From: JALZHR01 sp036389695
Lineage (GTDB): Bacteria; Acidobacteriota; Blastocatellia; Pyrinomonadales; Pyrinomonadaceae
Length of the DNA: 6,070 nucleotides
Assembly: GCA_036389695.1 (NCBI GenBank)
Contig: DASVWG010000241.1
Span: forward strand, 1 to 6,070
Direction: 5' to 3'
Shown here: positions 1 to 5,939 of the stretch, in pieces
How the letters are laid out: each line of letters begins with the position of its first letter
How positions within the stretch are numbered: position 1 is the first letter of the stretch
Notes under the pieces: generated by a model
Seen by the model: only the letters and a program-made list of their open reading frames with translations
What the model was told of the DNA's origin: nothing
Database searches by the model: none
Position numbers and translations under genes: made by a program

Positions 1-28
1 GTTCGTGTAAATCTACGTTTGTCGCCAT
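1..28 (-). CDS. coxC: Start of a gene after coxA, probably cytochrome c oxidase subunit III (5' end only)
   Basis: Only the first nine codons are inside the window. Read on the minus strand from the ATG at 28-26, they give MATNVDLHE and run off the left edge. Nothing in nine residues identifies the family. The call rests on position: the next gene after coxB and coxA in alternative complex III/cytochrome oxidase operons is usually coxC, a multi-pass membrane subunit that stabilises subunit I. A short polar N-terminus would suit such a protein. The sequence just upstream of the ATG is the AT-rich heptamer repeat of element 1, and I see no Shine-Dalgarno sequence there. A small coxD-like (subunit IV) gene is the main alternative. 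That a coding region starts here is fairly likely; the identity is inferred. Confidence 0.5.
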
Positions 29-146
29 AATTTTATTTTAGATTTTAGATTTTAGATTTTAGATTGGAAGCGGAATCGGCTTGCGCCAAATAAATTTAAA
101 ATTTCCTTATCCAATCGCAAATCTAAAATCTAAAATCGCAAATCCC
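29..146. repeat. Repeat element 1: inverted array of AGATTTT heptamers between coxA and the next gene
   Basis: This element fills the whole gap between the coxA stop and the next ATG. The left arm (35-67) has three exact AGATTTT units at 40-60 and ends in AGATTGG. The right arm (111-143) is the reverse complement built of GCAAATC and TAAAATC units. By hand alignment 29 of 33 positions pair, around a 43-base centre (68-110). The centre holds GGAATCGG (72-79) and AATTTAAA (93-100), both also found in the centre of element 4 at 4631-4736. The transcript could fold into a long, AU-rich hairpin. It is not a normal terminator: the stem is AT-rich and the loop is long. No open reading frame of note lies in it. 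Confidence 0.9.
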
Positions 147-1817
147 TTAGACTGTCGCTAAATCTTCCTTCGCCTTCTTGATGTCAAGCCCGTTTTCGTC
201 GCTGAACTCGTAGGCTTCCCACGTGACAATCGGCGTTTCTTCAAAATTCTCGGTCGGCGGCGGGCTGGCGGTGCGCCATTCCAAGCCGGGCAGCATCCAC
301 GGATTGGCGGGCGCTTTTTTGCCCCAAATCAGCGAATACGTCAGATAAATCGCCGGCAGAAGCAGACCGATGGCGAGCACCGAAGCGCCCGCGGTCGAAA
401 AGATATTCAAAACCTGAAACTCCGGCGGATAAGCCGCATAACGGCGCGGCATTCCCAGATAACCCAGAATAAACTGCGGGAAAAACGTCAGGTTAAAGCC
501 GACGAAGATAATCATCGCCGCGATTTTCGCCCAGAATTCCGAATACATTCTGCCCGTCATCTTCGACCACCAGTAATGTATGCCGCCGAGATACGCCAAA
601 ACCTGTCCGCCGACCATCACATAGTGAAAATGCGCCACCACAAAATAAGTATCGGTCAAGTGCACGTCCAATCCCAGAGCGCCGAGGAAAAGTCCGGTCA
701 AGCCGCCGATTAAAAACAAACCGATAAAGAACAAGCCGTAAAGCATCGGCGTATCGTATGAAATATGCCCTTTATAAAGCGTCGCCGCCCAGTTGAAAAC
801 CTTAATCGCCGACGGGATGGCGACGACCATCGTCAGAAAAGAGAAAACCAGTCCGGCGTAAATCGACTGACCGCTGGCAAACATATGGTGTCCCCAGACG
901 AGAAAGCCGAAAACCGCAATCGCAATCGAAGAAAACGCGATAAATTCGTAGCCGAAAATCTTCTTGCGCGCGAAATTGGAAATCAGCTCGGAGATAACGC
1001 CCATGCCGGGCAGAATCATAATGTAAACCGCCGGATGCGAGTAAAACCAGAAAAGGTGCTGAAACAAAATCGGGTCGCCGCCGATTGCCGGGTCAAAAAT
1101 GCCGACCTTGACAAAGCGCTCAAGCGCCAGCATCAGAATCGTAATCGCAATCACGGGCGTTCCCAGAAGCATCACCAGAGAAGTCGCGTAATGCGCCCAG
1201 ACGAAAAGCGGCAGCCTGAACCAGGTCATTCCCGGCGCGCGCATCGTGTGGACGGTGACGATAAAGTTTAAGCCCGTCAGGATGGACGAAAATCCGTTGA
1301 TAAAGATACCGAGACCGACCGCCATCACATACGTATTGGAAAACGTCGTGCTGTAAGGCGTGTAAAATGTCCAGCCCGTATCGACGCCGCCCTGAATCAG
1401 CGCCCAGACCGCCAGAATGCCGCCCGCCCAGTAAAAATACAGGCTGAGCAGATTGACGCGCGGAAACGCCAAATCTTTCGCGCCTATCATAATCGGTATC
1501 AGAAAATTTCCCAAAATAGCCGGAATCGCCGGAATCAGGAAAAAGAACACCATGATGATGCCGTGCTGCGTAAAGACTTTGTTATACGTGCCCGATTCAA
1601 ATAAATCCGACGGCGGCGTCAAAAGCTCAAGGCGAATCGCCGAGGCATACAATCCGCCCGCCATAAAAAACATGGTGACGGTTATCAGATACATAATGGC
1701 GATGCGCTTGTGGTCTTTGGTCAAAAGCCAAGACCAGATGCTGTAGCCGTTGTTCAGATAATTAAGTTTCGGCTCTGTCCTGATTGTGCCAAGGTTCGTT
1801 GCTTCTACGTTTTCCAT
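147..1817 (-). CDS. coxA: Cytochrome c oxidase subunit I, A2-type haem-copper oxidase
   Basis: This is the catalytic subunit of an aa3/caa3-type oxidase, 556 residues and about 12 membrane helices. It reduces oxygen to water at a haem-CuB centre and pumps protons across the cytoplasmic membrane. The metal ligands are all visible: His85 (TQHG) and His398 for the low-spin haem, His396 for the high-spin haem (VVAHFHYV), and His261, His310 and His311 for CuB. Tyr265 of SHPAVY is the expected Tyr cross-linked to His261. Lys339 (PSAIKVF) marks the K channel; Asp115 (KDLAFPR) and Asn122 mark the D-channel entry. Arg458-Arg459 should contact the haem propionates. The usual glutamate of GHPEVY is replaced by Tyr259-Ser260 (YSHPAVY), the A2 signature. 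The ATG at 1817 has only a weak, distant AAGG (1830-1833) ahead of it. coxB ends 38 bases upstream, so the two genes are surely cotranscribed. Confidence 0.97.
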   Translation of the reverse strand: MENVEATNLGTIRTEPKLNYLNNGYSIWSWLLTKDHKRIAIMYLITVTMFFMAGGLYASAIRLELLTPPSDLFESGTYNKVFTQHGIIMVFFFLIPAIPAILGNFLIPIMIGAKDLAFPRVNLLSLYFYWAGGILAVWALIQGGVDTGWTFYTPYSTTFSNTYVMAVGLGIFINGFSSILTGLNFIVTVHTMRAPGMTWFRLPLFVWAHYATSLVMLLGTPVIAITILMLALERFVKVGIFDPAIGGDPILFQHLFWFYSHPAVYIMILPGMGVISELISNFARKKIFGYEFIAFSSIAIAVFGFLVWGHHMFASGQSIYAGLVFSFLTMVVAIPSAIKVFNWAATLYKGHISYDTPMLYGLFFIGLFLIGGLTGLFLGALGLDVHLTDTYFVVAHFHYVMVGGQVLAYLGGIHYWWSKMTGRMYSEFWAKIAAMIIFVGFNLTFFPQFILGYLGMPRRYAAYPPEFQVLNIFSTAGASVLAIGLLLPAIYLTYSLIWGKKAPANPWMLPGLEWRTASPPPTENFEETPIVTWEAYEFSDENGLDIKKAKEDLATV

Positions 1818-1855
1818 ATCTTTTTACTACCTTATTTCTCGCTTCGCCTTAAGCC

Positions 1856-2992
1856 TTATCTCGGCTGATTTGTCGGCTCGTTCCTGTTTCTCGGAGCATT
1901 CGGATTGCTTCCCTGAGTATTTCCCTGTCCTCTGTCCGTCATCGGCACCGATGTACCCGATTGCCGCGAAGCGGGACTCATCACTTCGTTTCTAGTGCCG
2001 CTGTTGGAATTGGTCGAAGTCGGCGTCGTCGCGCTGCCGGTTCCCGCATTGTTTCCGCTTAAAGATTTGATATAGGCGATAAGCGCGACCAGTTGTTCTT
2101 CCGAGACCTGTCCTTTAAAGGTCGGCATAATCGGCTGATAGCCTTCGACGATTTTCGCGCCCGGATTCAAAATCGATTCGCGGATATATTCTTCGTCGGC
2201 ATTGACGGTTTGTCCGCCCATCAGTTTCACCTGCGTTCCGAAGACGCCTTCGAGTTTCGCGCCGCGCTGGTTCGGTCCGCCCGCGTGACACGACGCGCAG
2301 CCGAGCTTGGTTTCAAATAATTCCTTGCCGGCTTCGACCGGCGTTTGATTCGAAGTGTTTCCGCTCTGCCAAGCCGCAAAATCGTCTTTTTCCATGACGT
2401 AAACCCAGCCGCCCATTCCCGAATGGTTCAAGCCGCAGTATTCGGCGCAGAACAGGTGATATTTGCCCGCTTTGGTCGCTTCGAACCAGAGCGTCGTGTA
2501 GCGTCCGGGCACGACGTCCATCTTCGTGCGGAAAGCCGGAATCGAAAAATCGTGCAAAACGTCTTCGGTCGTCATCGTCAATCTGATTTTGTGACCTACG
2601 GGAACGTGCAGCTCGTTGATTTCGCGCTGTCCGCTGCCGTGCTGAATTTTCCACATCCATTGTTTGCCGACGACGTAAACCTCCATCGCGTCTTTCGGCG
2701 GGCGATATTGATTGTAATAAACAATCGCGCCGCCTAAGAAAATGGTCATCGAAATGATGAACGGAATAATCGACCACGTCGTTTCCAGCATCATCGAGCC
2801 GTGAATCTCCGCGCCGTTTTCAAATTTTTCCCGCTCGCGATACCGCACGACGAAATAAAAAATTCCGGCGACAATCAGCACCGTGAAAAACACGCTGATT
2901 AAAATCAGATAGAAATACAGATAATCCACGTGCTCCGCAAAGCTGGAAGCCTGTTCGGGAAATAATGGAATATAGTTACTCTGTTGCTGCAT
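1856..2992 (-). CDS. coxB: Cytochrome c oxidase subunit II with fused cytochrome c domain (caa3 type)
   Basis: This subunit takes electrons from a cytochrome c and passes them through CuA to CoxA. The 378 residues read in order: two membrane helices (about 24-50 and 72-93), a cupredoxin domain (about 103-205), a haem c domain (about 217-311), and a polar Ser/Thr/Asn/Pro/Gln/Gly-rich tail (312-378). CuA ligands are visible as His147 (VLHDF), Cys182, Glu184, Cys186, His190 and Met193 in CAEYCGLNHSGM. The QWMWK aromatic patch (111-115) is the usual electron entry. The haem site is CASCH (Cys232, Cys235, His236), with Met289 in PIMPTF as likely sixth ligand. The fused haem makes this a caa3-type subunit, able to receive electrons directly from a membrane-bound partner such as alternative complex III. 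I see no lipobox. The start at 2992 lacks a clear Shine-Dalgarno sequence; only an A-rich stretch precedes it. Confidence 0.97.
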   Translation of the reverse strand: MQQQSNYIPLFPEQASSFAEHVDYLYFYLILISVFFTVLIVAGIFYFVVRYREREKFENGAEIHGSMMLETTWSIIPFIISMTIFLGGAIVYYNQYRPPKDAMEVYVVGKQWMWKIQHGSGQREINELHVPVGHKIRLTMTTEDVLHDFSIPAFRTKMDVVPGRYTTLWFEATKAGKYHLFCAEYCGLNHSGMGGWVYVMEKDDFAAWQSGNTSNQTPVEAGKELFETKLGCASCHAGGPNQRGAKLEGVFGTQVKLMGGQTVNADEEYIRESILNPGAKIVEGYQPIMPTFKGQVSEEQLVALIAYIKSLSGNNAGTGSATTPTSTNSNSGTRNEVMSPASRQSGTSVPMTDRGQGNTQGSNPNAPRNRNEPTNQPR

Positions 2993-3002
2993 AACTTTTT
3001 TG

Positions 3003-3060
3003 GTTTAATTGTTAATGGTCGTTTCGCTCTTTTTCGCCCGCAAGCCATTAACAGCTAAAC
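3003..3060. repeat. Repeat element 2: imperfect 16-bp inverted repeat between the SCO gene and coxB
   Basis: Positions 3003-3018 (GTTTAATTGTTAATGG) match the reverse complement of 3045-3060 at 14 of 16 positions, including an unbroken 9-bp core (3010-3018 with 3045-3053). The centre is 26 bases. On the minus strand GTTAATG occurs twice with a 14-base step, which fits a decayed 7-base unit like those in the other junctions, though the evidence is thinner here. The right arm overlaps the last codons and the TAG stop (3055-3057) of the SCO gene. In RNA it could form an AU-rich hairpin at the SCO-coxB junction. No U-run follows at the right place, so I do not call it a terminator. Confidence 0.75.
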
Positions 3061-3960
3061 ATTAACTAAAGCCTTTTTCTTGTTCTTTCGCCAGAAGACG
3101 AATAGCATCGTCCCGATTCCGAGCAGAGTCAGCACCGCCGCCAGCCGCATCGCCCGCAAAATCGCGAAACCGTAAGTTCCGGTCGCCGGGTCATAGTGAT
3201 AGCAGTAAAGCATCAACTGGTCGACCGGCGAGCCGATTTTATTCTGCGCCGAATCCATCAAGCCCAATTTCAAATCAATCGGCGCGTAATCGATGCCGTA
3301 TAAATATCTGGAAATCCTGCCCTCGGGCGTCGCAATCATAATGCCGCCCGCGTGCGCAAACTGTTGCGTGCGCTCGTCCCATTGATATTTAAAGCCGACC
3401 GCCTGCGCGACCGCGTCAATCGAGTCCTGCGTGCCGGTCAGAAAATGCCAGCCGTTTTCCGTGCCTGGTCGCTCGTAGCGACGCATATAACCGGCTTTTT
3501 TGTTTTTCGCCAAATCCGGCTTATCGTTTTCGCGCGCGTCGAAACTGATGGCGACGACGTCGAAATCTTTTCCGGCATCCAGCGAATTGCCTTTCAAAGA
3601 ACCGGTCAAACCGTTCAAAACCTCGTTGCAAAGCATCGGGCACTCGTAATAAACCAGCGCCAGAATCACGGGGCGCTCTTTGCCGAAATATTCGCCGAGC
3701 CTGACGATTTTGCCGTTTTCGTCCTTAAATTCCGTGTCGAGCGGAAGCGGCGCGTTCAATTTCTGCTCGATGCCGACTTCCTGCAAAGTTTTCGGCAAAC
3801 CGTTGCTCGTCGTCTGCGCCGGGTCGTAAGTGCGCGGCGCGTAAAGCGGCGAATTATAATGCTGCCCCTGCCCGAAAGCCGCAGCCGCAAACGCCAAAAT
3901 GCAAAAACTTAATAAAAGCTTCAGCCTTAAAACTGCTAAGAACGCTGAACTTTTTTTCAT
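3055..3960 (-). CDS. sco: SCO1/SenC-family copper chaperone for cytochrome oxidase assembly
   Basis: SCO proteins are membrane-anchored thioredoxin-fold proteins on the outer face of the cytoplasmic membrane that bind copper and help build the CuA site of CoxB, encoded next. From the start used here the protein has 301 residues. It has an N-terminal signal or anchor (basic KK, then a hydrophobic stretch about 7-30), the copper/redox motif CPMLC (Cys107, Cys111) and the matching His203 in FAHAGG. A second membrane helix (about 271-290) ends in a basic RKNKKK tail. An extra conserved-looking CYHYDP segment (253-258) comes just before it. A longer frame begins at 4020 and adds 20 residues, but these are translated repeat sequence (EDRRPKTETEG) ahead of the signal peptide. 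The ATG at 3960 has GAAGG seven bases upstream, so I prefer it. Confidence 0.92.
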   Translation of the reverse strand: MKKSSAFLAVLRLKLLLSFCILAFAAAAFGQGQHYNSPLYAPRTYDPAQTTSNGLPKTLQEVGIEQKLNAPLPLDTEFKDENGKIVRLGEYFGKERPVILALVYYECPMLCNEVLNGLTGSLKGNSLDAGKDFDVVAISFDARENDKPDLAKNKKAGYMRRYERPGTENGWHFLTGTQDSIDAVAQAVGFKYQWDERTQQFAHAGGIMIATPEGRISRYLYGIDYAPIDLKLGLMDSAQNKIGSPVDQLMLYCYHYDPATGTYGFAILRAMRLAAVLTLLGIGTMLFVFWRKNKKKALVNV

Positions 3961-3967
3961 AAAAAAA

Positions 3968-3972
3968 CCTTC
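3968..3972 (-). promoter_or_regulatory. Shine-Dalgarno sequence supporting the SCO start at 3960
   Basis: On the minus strand GAAGG is followed by seven T residues and then ATG (3960-3958). The spacing is ideal for ribosome binding. The site is at the very edge of repeat element 3, so folding of the repeat could affect access to it. It decides between the 3960 start and the upstream in-frame ATG at 4020, which has only a weak AAAGAAAG ahead of it. Confidence 0.65.
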
Positions 3973-3975
3973 GGT

Positions 3976-4061
3976 TTCGGTCTTTGGTCTTCGGTCTTCG
4001 ATATTCTTTTCGCTCGACATTGAGCACTTTCTTTAACGAAGACCGAAGTCCGAAGACCGAA
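3976..4061. repeat. Repeat element 3: inverted array of GGTCTTC heptamers upstream of the SCO gene
   Basis: The left arm (3976-4000) and right arm (4037-4061) pair at 23 of 25 positions by hand alignment, around a 36-base centre (4001-4036). The left arm is made of CGGTCTT-type units. The right arm is GAAGACC, GAAGTCC, GAAGACC and GAAGACC, running on to about 4066. The unit is unrelated in sequence to the AGATTTT units of elements 1 and 4 but has the same 7-base step and the same inverted layout. On the minus-strand RNA each unit contains cUUCGg, and GGAC-UUCG-GUCU could also form a small local hairpin. The element fills most of the gap between the unknown membrane protein (ends 4076) and the SCO start. 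A T7 run (3967-3961) follows it on the coding strand. Confidence 0.9.
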
Positions 4062-4075
4062 GACCGTTTTTCAAA

Positions 4076-4630
4076 CTATCTTCTTTTTTCATTCGCCATG
4101 CGACCGGCGCTTGATTCGGATATAATCGAGCGCGATTCGCCCAGAGCCTTTTGTCCCTGTTCGGCAGGTCGCGCCTTGACGTTTTCCTCCAGCAGACGAT
4201 TTTTGGCTTCTTCAATCGGCAGGCTGATGACCGTGCCGGTTTTCGCGTCTTTCTGTCCGTTTGCCAAATCCGCGTTCCATTTTCTTTCCAGCTCCCACCA
4301 TTCGGATTGCGGCTCTCTCAGCTCCAGATTGACGCGACCGTTCTCGCCTTCCACGCCGAAGCCGGGCGCGACCTGCAAACGCGGCTCGGGCGGCAGAAAA
4401 ACGTCTGCGTTTTTTTCTATCGCTTCGCGCCGCAGCGGAACCATCTCGTCTTTGTTCTTCGCAGATTGTTCTTCCAACACGTTCAGCAGGTAAAACATCA
4501 GAACGAAAGTCACGACAATCAGCAGCAGCAAGCCAACCCCGAAATAGACGATGCCCTTCAGCCCGATAATATTTTGTTCGTAGGTTTTATCGTAATCTAC
4601 AAACGTTTTTTCGTGTTTTGTGCTTCCCAT
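4076..4630 (-). CDS. Single-pass membrane protein of unknown function between actF and sco
   Basis: The protein has 184 residues and one clear membrane helix (about 26-50) after a short polar N-terminus. It has no cleavable signal peptide, no cysteine and no haem motif. After the helix comes a charged, probably helical stretch (52-73), then VFLPPEPRLQVAPG (77-90), a Trp/Glu-rich segment (SEWWELERKW, 109-118), and TGTVISLPIEEAKNRLL (131-147), followed by a polar tail. The pairing of a PPEPRLQ segment with a later G-V-I-x-x-PIxEA segment recalls small proteins I associate with cytochrome oxidase and alternative complex III operons, but I cannot name the family with certainty. Position between actF and sco argues for an accessory or assembly role for one of the two complexes. 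An ActG-like accessory subunit is possible but unproven. The start at 4630 directly follows repeat element 4 and lacks a Shine-Dalgarno sequence. Confidence 0.85.
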   Translation of the reverse strand: MGSTKHEKTFVDYDKTYEQNIIGLKGIVYFGVGLLLLIVVTFVLMFYLLNVLEEQSAKNKDEMVPLRREAIEKNADVFLPPEPRLQVAPGFGVEGENGRVNLELREPQSEWWELERKWNADLANGQKDAKTGTVISLPIEEAKNRLLEENVKARPAEQGQKALGESRSIISESSAGRMANEKRR

Positions 4631-4635
4631 AAGTC

Positions 4636-4735
4636 AATTTTCGATTTTCGATTTTAGATTTTAGATTTGGGGAATCGGATTTATTAATTTAAATTCCTTA
4701 CGAAACCGCAAATCGAAAATCGCAAATCTAAAATT
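4636..4735. repeat. Repeat element 4: inverted array of CGATTTT/AGATTTT heptamers between actF and the unknown gene
   Basis: The left arm has CGATTTT (4642-4648, 4649-4655), AGATTTT (4656-4662) and a partial unit. The right arm has GCAAATC, GAAAATC, GCAAATC and TAAAATT (4708-4735). Positions 4636-4661 pair with 4710-4735 at 23 of 26 by hand alignment. The centre shares GGAATCGG (4671-4678) and AATTTAAA followed by TTCCTTA (4686-4700) with element 1, so the two are likely copies of one element. The repeat begins one base after the actF stop codon and ends five bases before the next ATG, filling the gap. Confidence 0.9.
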
Positions 4736-4736
4736 C

Positions 4737-5939
4737 CTAGTGTCCTTTCCCGTGTTCAATCGCGCTTTCCAGAAACGGGTCGTTAATCGGAACGAGCGGA
4801 CGTTTTCTCAATTCACCGAAAAACCACCATAACCAGATTCCGCCGATGGCGACCGGCGCGACAAAATCCATCCAGCTGACGTGAAACGGTATTTCCGCCC
4901 CGTGCGACGTGGTCGTCGGCGCGGGCGCGATAATGTAAAACAAATCGACCAGGCGCATCAACAGAATAAAAATCGCCAGCGCCGCCAGATATTTCGCGTT
5001 GCGCTTGATGTCGCGCGACAGCAAAACCAGGTAAGGAAACGCGAAATGCAGCAGAATCACGGCGATGCCGATAACGCCCCAGCCGCCCGCCATGCGCGTG
5101 ATATACCACTCGGTTTCTTCCGGCAGATTTCCCGACCAGATAATCAAAAACTGCGAGAAATTAAAATACGCCCAGACCATCACCAGCGCCAGCACCAATT
5201 TGCCGAGGTCGTGAAAATGCCGTTTGCCGACCACGCGATTCATCGGCGCGCGCTGCGAGAGCCAAGCCAGAATCACAATCGCAAAAGAAAAAGAAGACAA
5301 AGCCCAGTTGACGACGAAAAGCAAGCCCCAAATCGTCGAATACCAGTGCGCGTCGAGCGTCATCACCCAATCAATCGCCGCAAAGGTCACGATAAGGACA
5401 AAGAAAACCATCGTCGGACCGCTAAAGCGCGACGCTTTCTGCAACAGCGACCAGTCGTTTGTTTCGTCCACCTGCCTCGACCATTTGTTGAGCAGATACG
5501 CTATCACGCCCCACAAAACGAAATACATAACGGCGCGCGTCGCCCAGAAAGGATAATTCAGATAAGGCGCGCGTTTTTGGAGTATCTCGTCGCCCGCCAC
5601 CGGATGCATCCACGCGTAGAGCGAACCTGCCCCAATCAAAATCGGCAGAAACAAAAAGAAAGCTGCCGGCAGCGTCCGCGAAGCGGCTTCGGCGATGCGT
5701 CGAATAACCACGCCCCACGCGCCGCCCGTCAGATACTGCAAAAGCAAAATCCCGATGGAGCCGACGCTGATGCCGCCCCACAAACAAAATCCCAAAAGCC
5801 ACGAGCGCAGCGCCTGTTCAATCAAATTTTTATCCAGCAAAGCCGCGATTAAAATGACCACGGTCGCCAGTCCGCCGATGCCGAGCGCGATGTTTGCCCA
5901 ACGACCGAGTTCTTCGGGAGCTTCGAAATTCCCTTTCAT
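4737..5939 (-). CDS. actF: Alternative complex III subunit ActF (NrfD-like integral membrane subunit)
   Basis: Alternative complex III oxidises quinol and passes electrons to a cytochrome c or directly to the oxidase, in place of the bc1 complex. ActF is one of its two large NrfD-like membrane subunits. The 400 residues hold about ten membrane helices (roughly 15-35, 46-70, 88-110, 131-150, 174-195, 201-227, 246-268, 284-307, 316-337 and 357-376), the expected number and length. Family-typical segments are RAPYLN (123-128), IDWVMTLDAHWYSTIWG (189-205) and FSQFLIIWSGNLPEE (261-275). There are no cofactor-binding cysteines, which is normal for this subunit. The charged and aromatic residues inside the helices may serve proton movement, as proposed for the family. 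The ATG at 5939 comes immediately after the TAG of the upstream gene and has a strong AAGGAGG ten bases upstream. The related ActC is the main alternative, but position after a cytochrome-like gene and before sco favours ActF. Confidence 0.93.
   Translation of the reverse strand: MKGNFEAPEELGRWANIALGIGGLATVVILIAALLDKNLIEQALRSWLLGFCLWGGISVGSIGILLLQYLTGGAWGVVIRRIAEAASRTLPAAFFLFLPILIGAGSLYAWMHPVAGDEILQKRAPYLNYPFWATRAVMYFVLWGVIAYLLNKWSRQVDETNDWSLLQKASRFSGPTMVFFVLIVTFAAIDWVMTLDAHWYSTIWGLLFVVNWALSSFSFAIVILAWLSQRAPMNRVVGKRHFHDLGKLVLALVMVWAYFNFSQFLIIWSGNLPEETEWYITRMAGGWGVIGIAVILLHFAFPYLVLLSRDIKRNAKYLAALAIFILLMRLVDLFYIIAPAPTTTSHGAEIPFHVSWMDFVAPVAIGGIWLWWFFGELRKRPLVPINDPFLESAIEHGKGH

Noticed and set aside
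29..146. CRISPR array or intrinsic terminator
   Set aside because: The units are 7 bases with no spacers, which rules out CRISPR. The stem is AT-rich with a 43-base centre and no trailing T-run after a GC stem, so it is not a standard terminator.
765..1271. Plus-strand open frame of 168 codons opposite coxA
   Set aside because: Arg/Asn/Gln-rich shadow of the CoxA membrane helices; no ribosome site or motif.
1818..1855. Possible regulatory site between coxB and coxA
   Set aside because: The 38-base gap shows no inverted repeat, no promoter-like boxes and no heptamer array; only a weak AAGG.
3352..3912. Plus-strand open frame of 186 codons opposite the SCO gene
   Set aside because: No recognisable motif and Arg-rich composition; the minus strand carries the copper motif CPMLC and a signal peptide.
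4033..4215. Short minus-strand frame of 60 codons overlapping the end of the unknown gene
   Set aside because: Its C-terminal half is translated heptamer repeat (SSDFGLR-like) and it overlaps a better frame; an artefact of the repeat.
4151..4657. Plus-strand frames of about 168 codons opposite the unknown membrane protein
   Set aside because: They cross into repeat element 4 or the SCO leader and show no coherent composition. The minus-strand frame has a clear membrane helix and fits the operon.
4881..5852. Long plus-strand open frame of 323 codons opposite actF
   Set aside because: Its translation is dominated by Arg, Gln, Asn and His with no domain or membrane pattern, as expected from the antisense of a hydrophobic gene. 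The minus-strand frame is a clear ActF.
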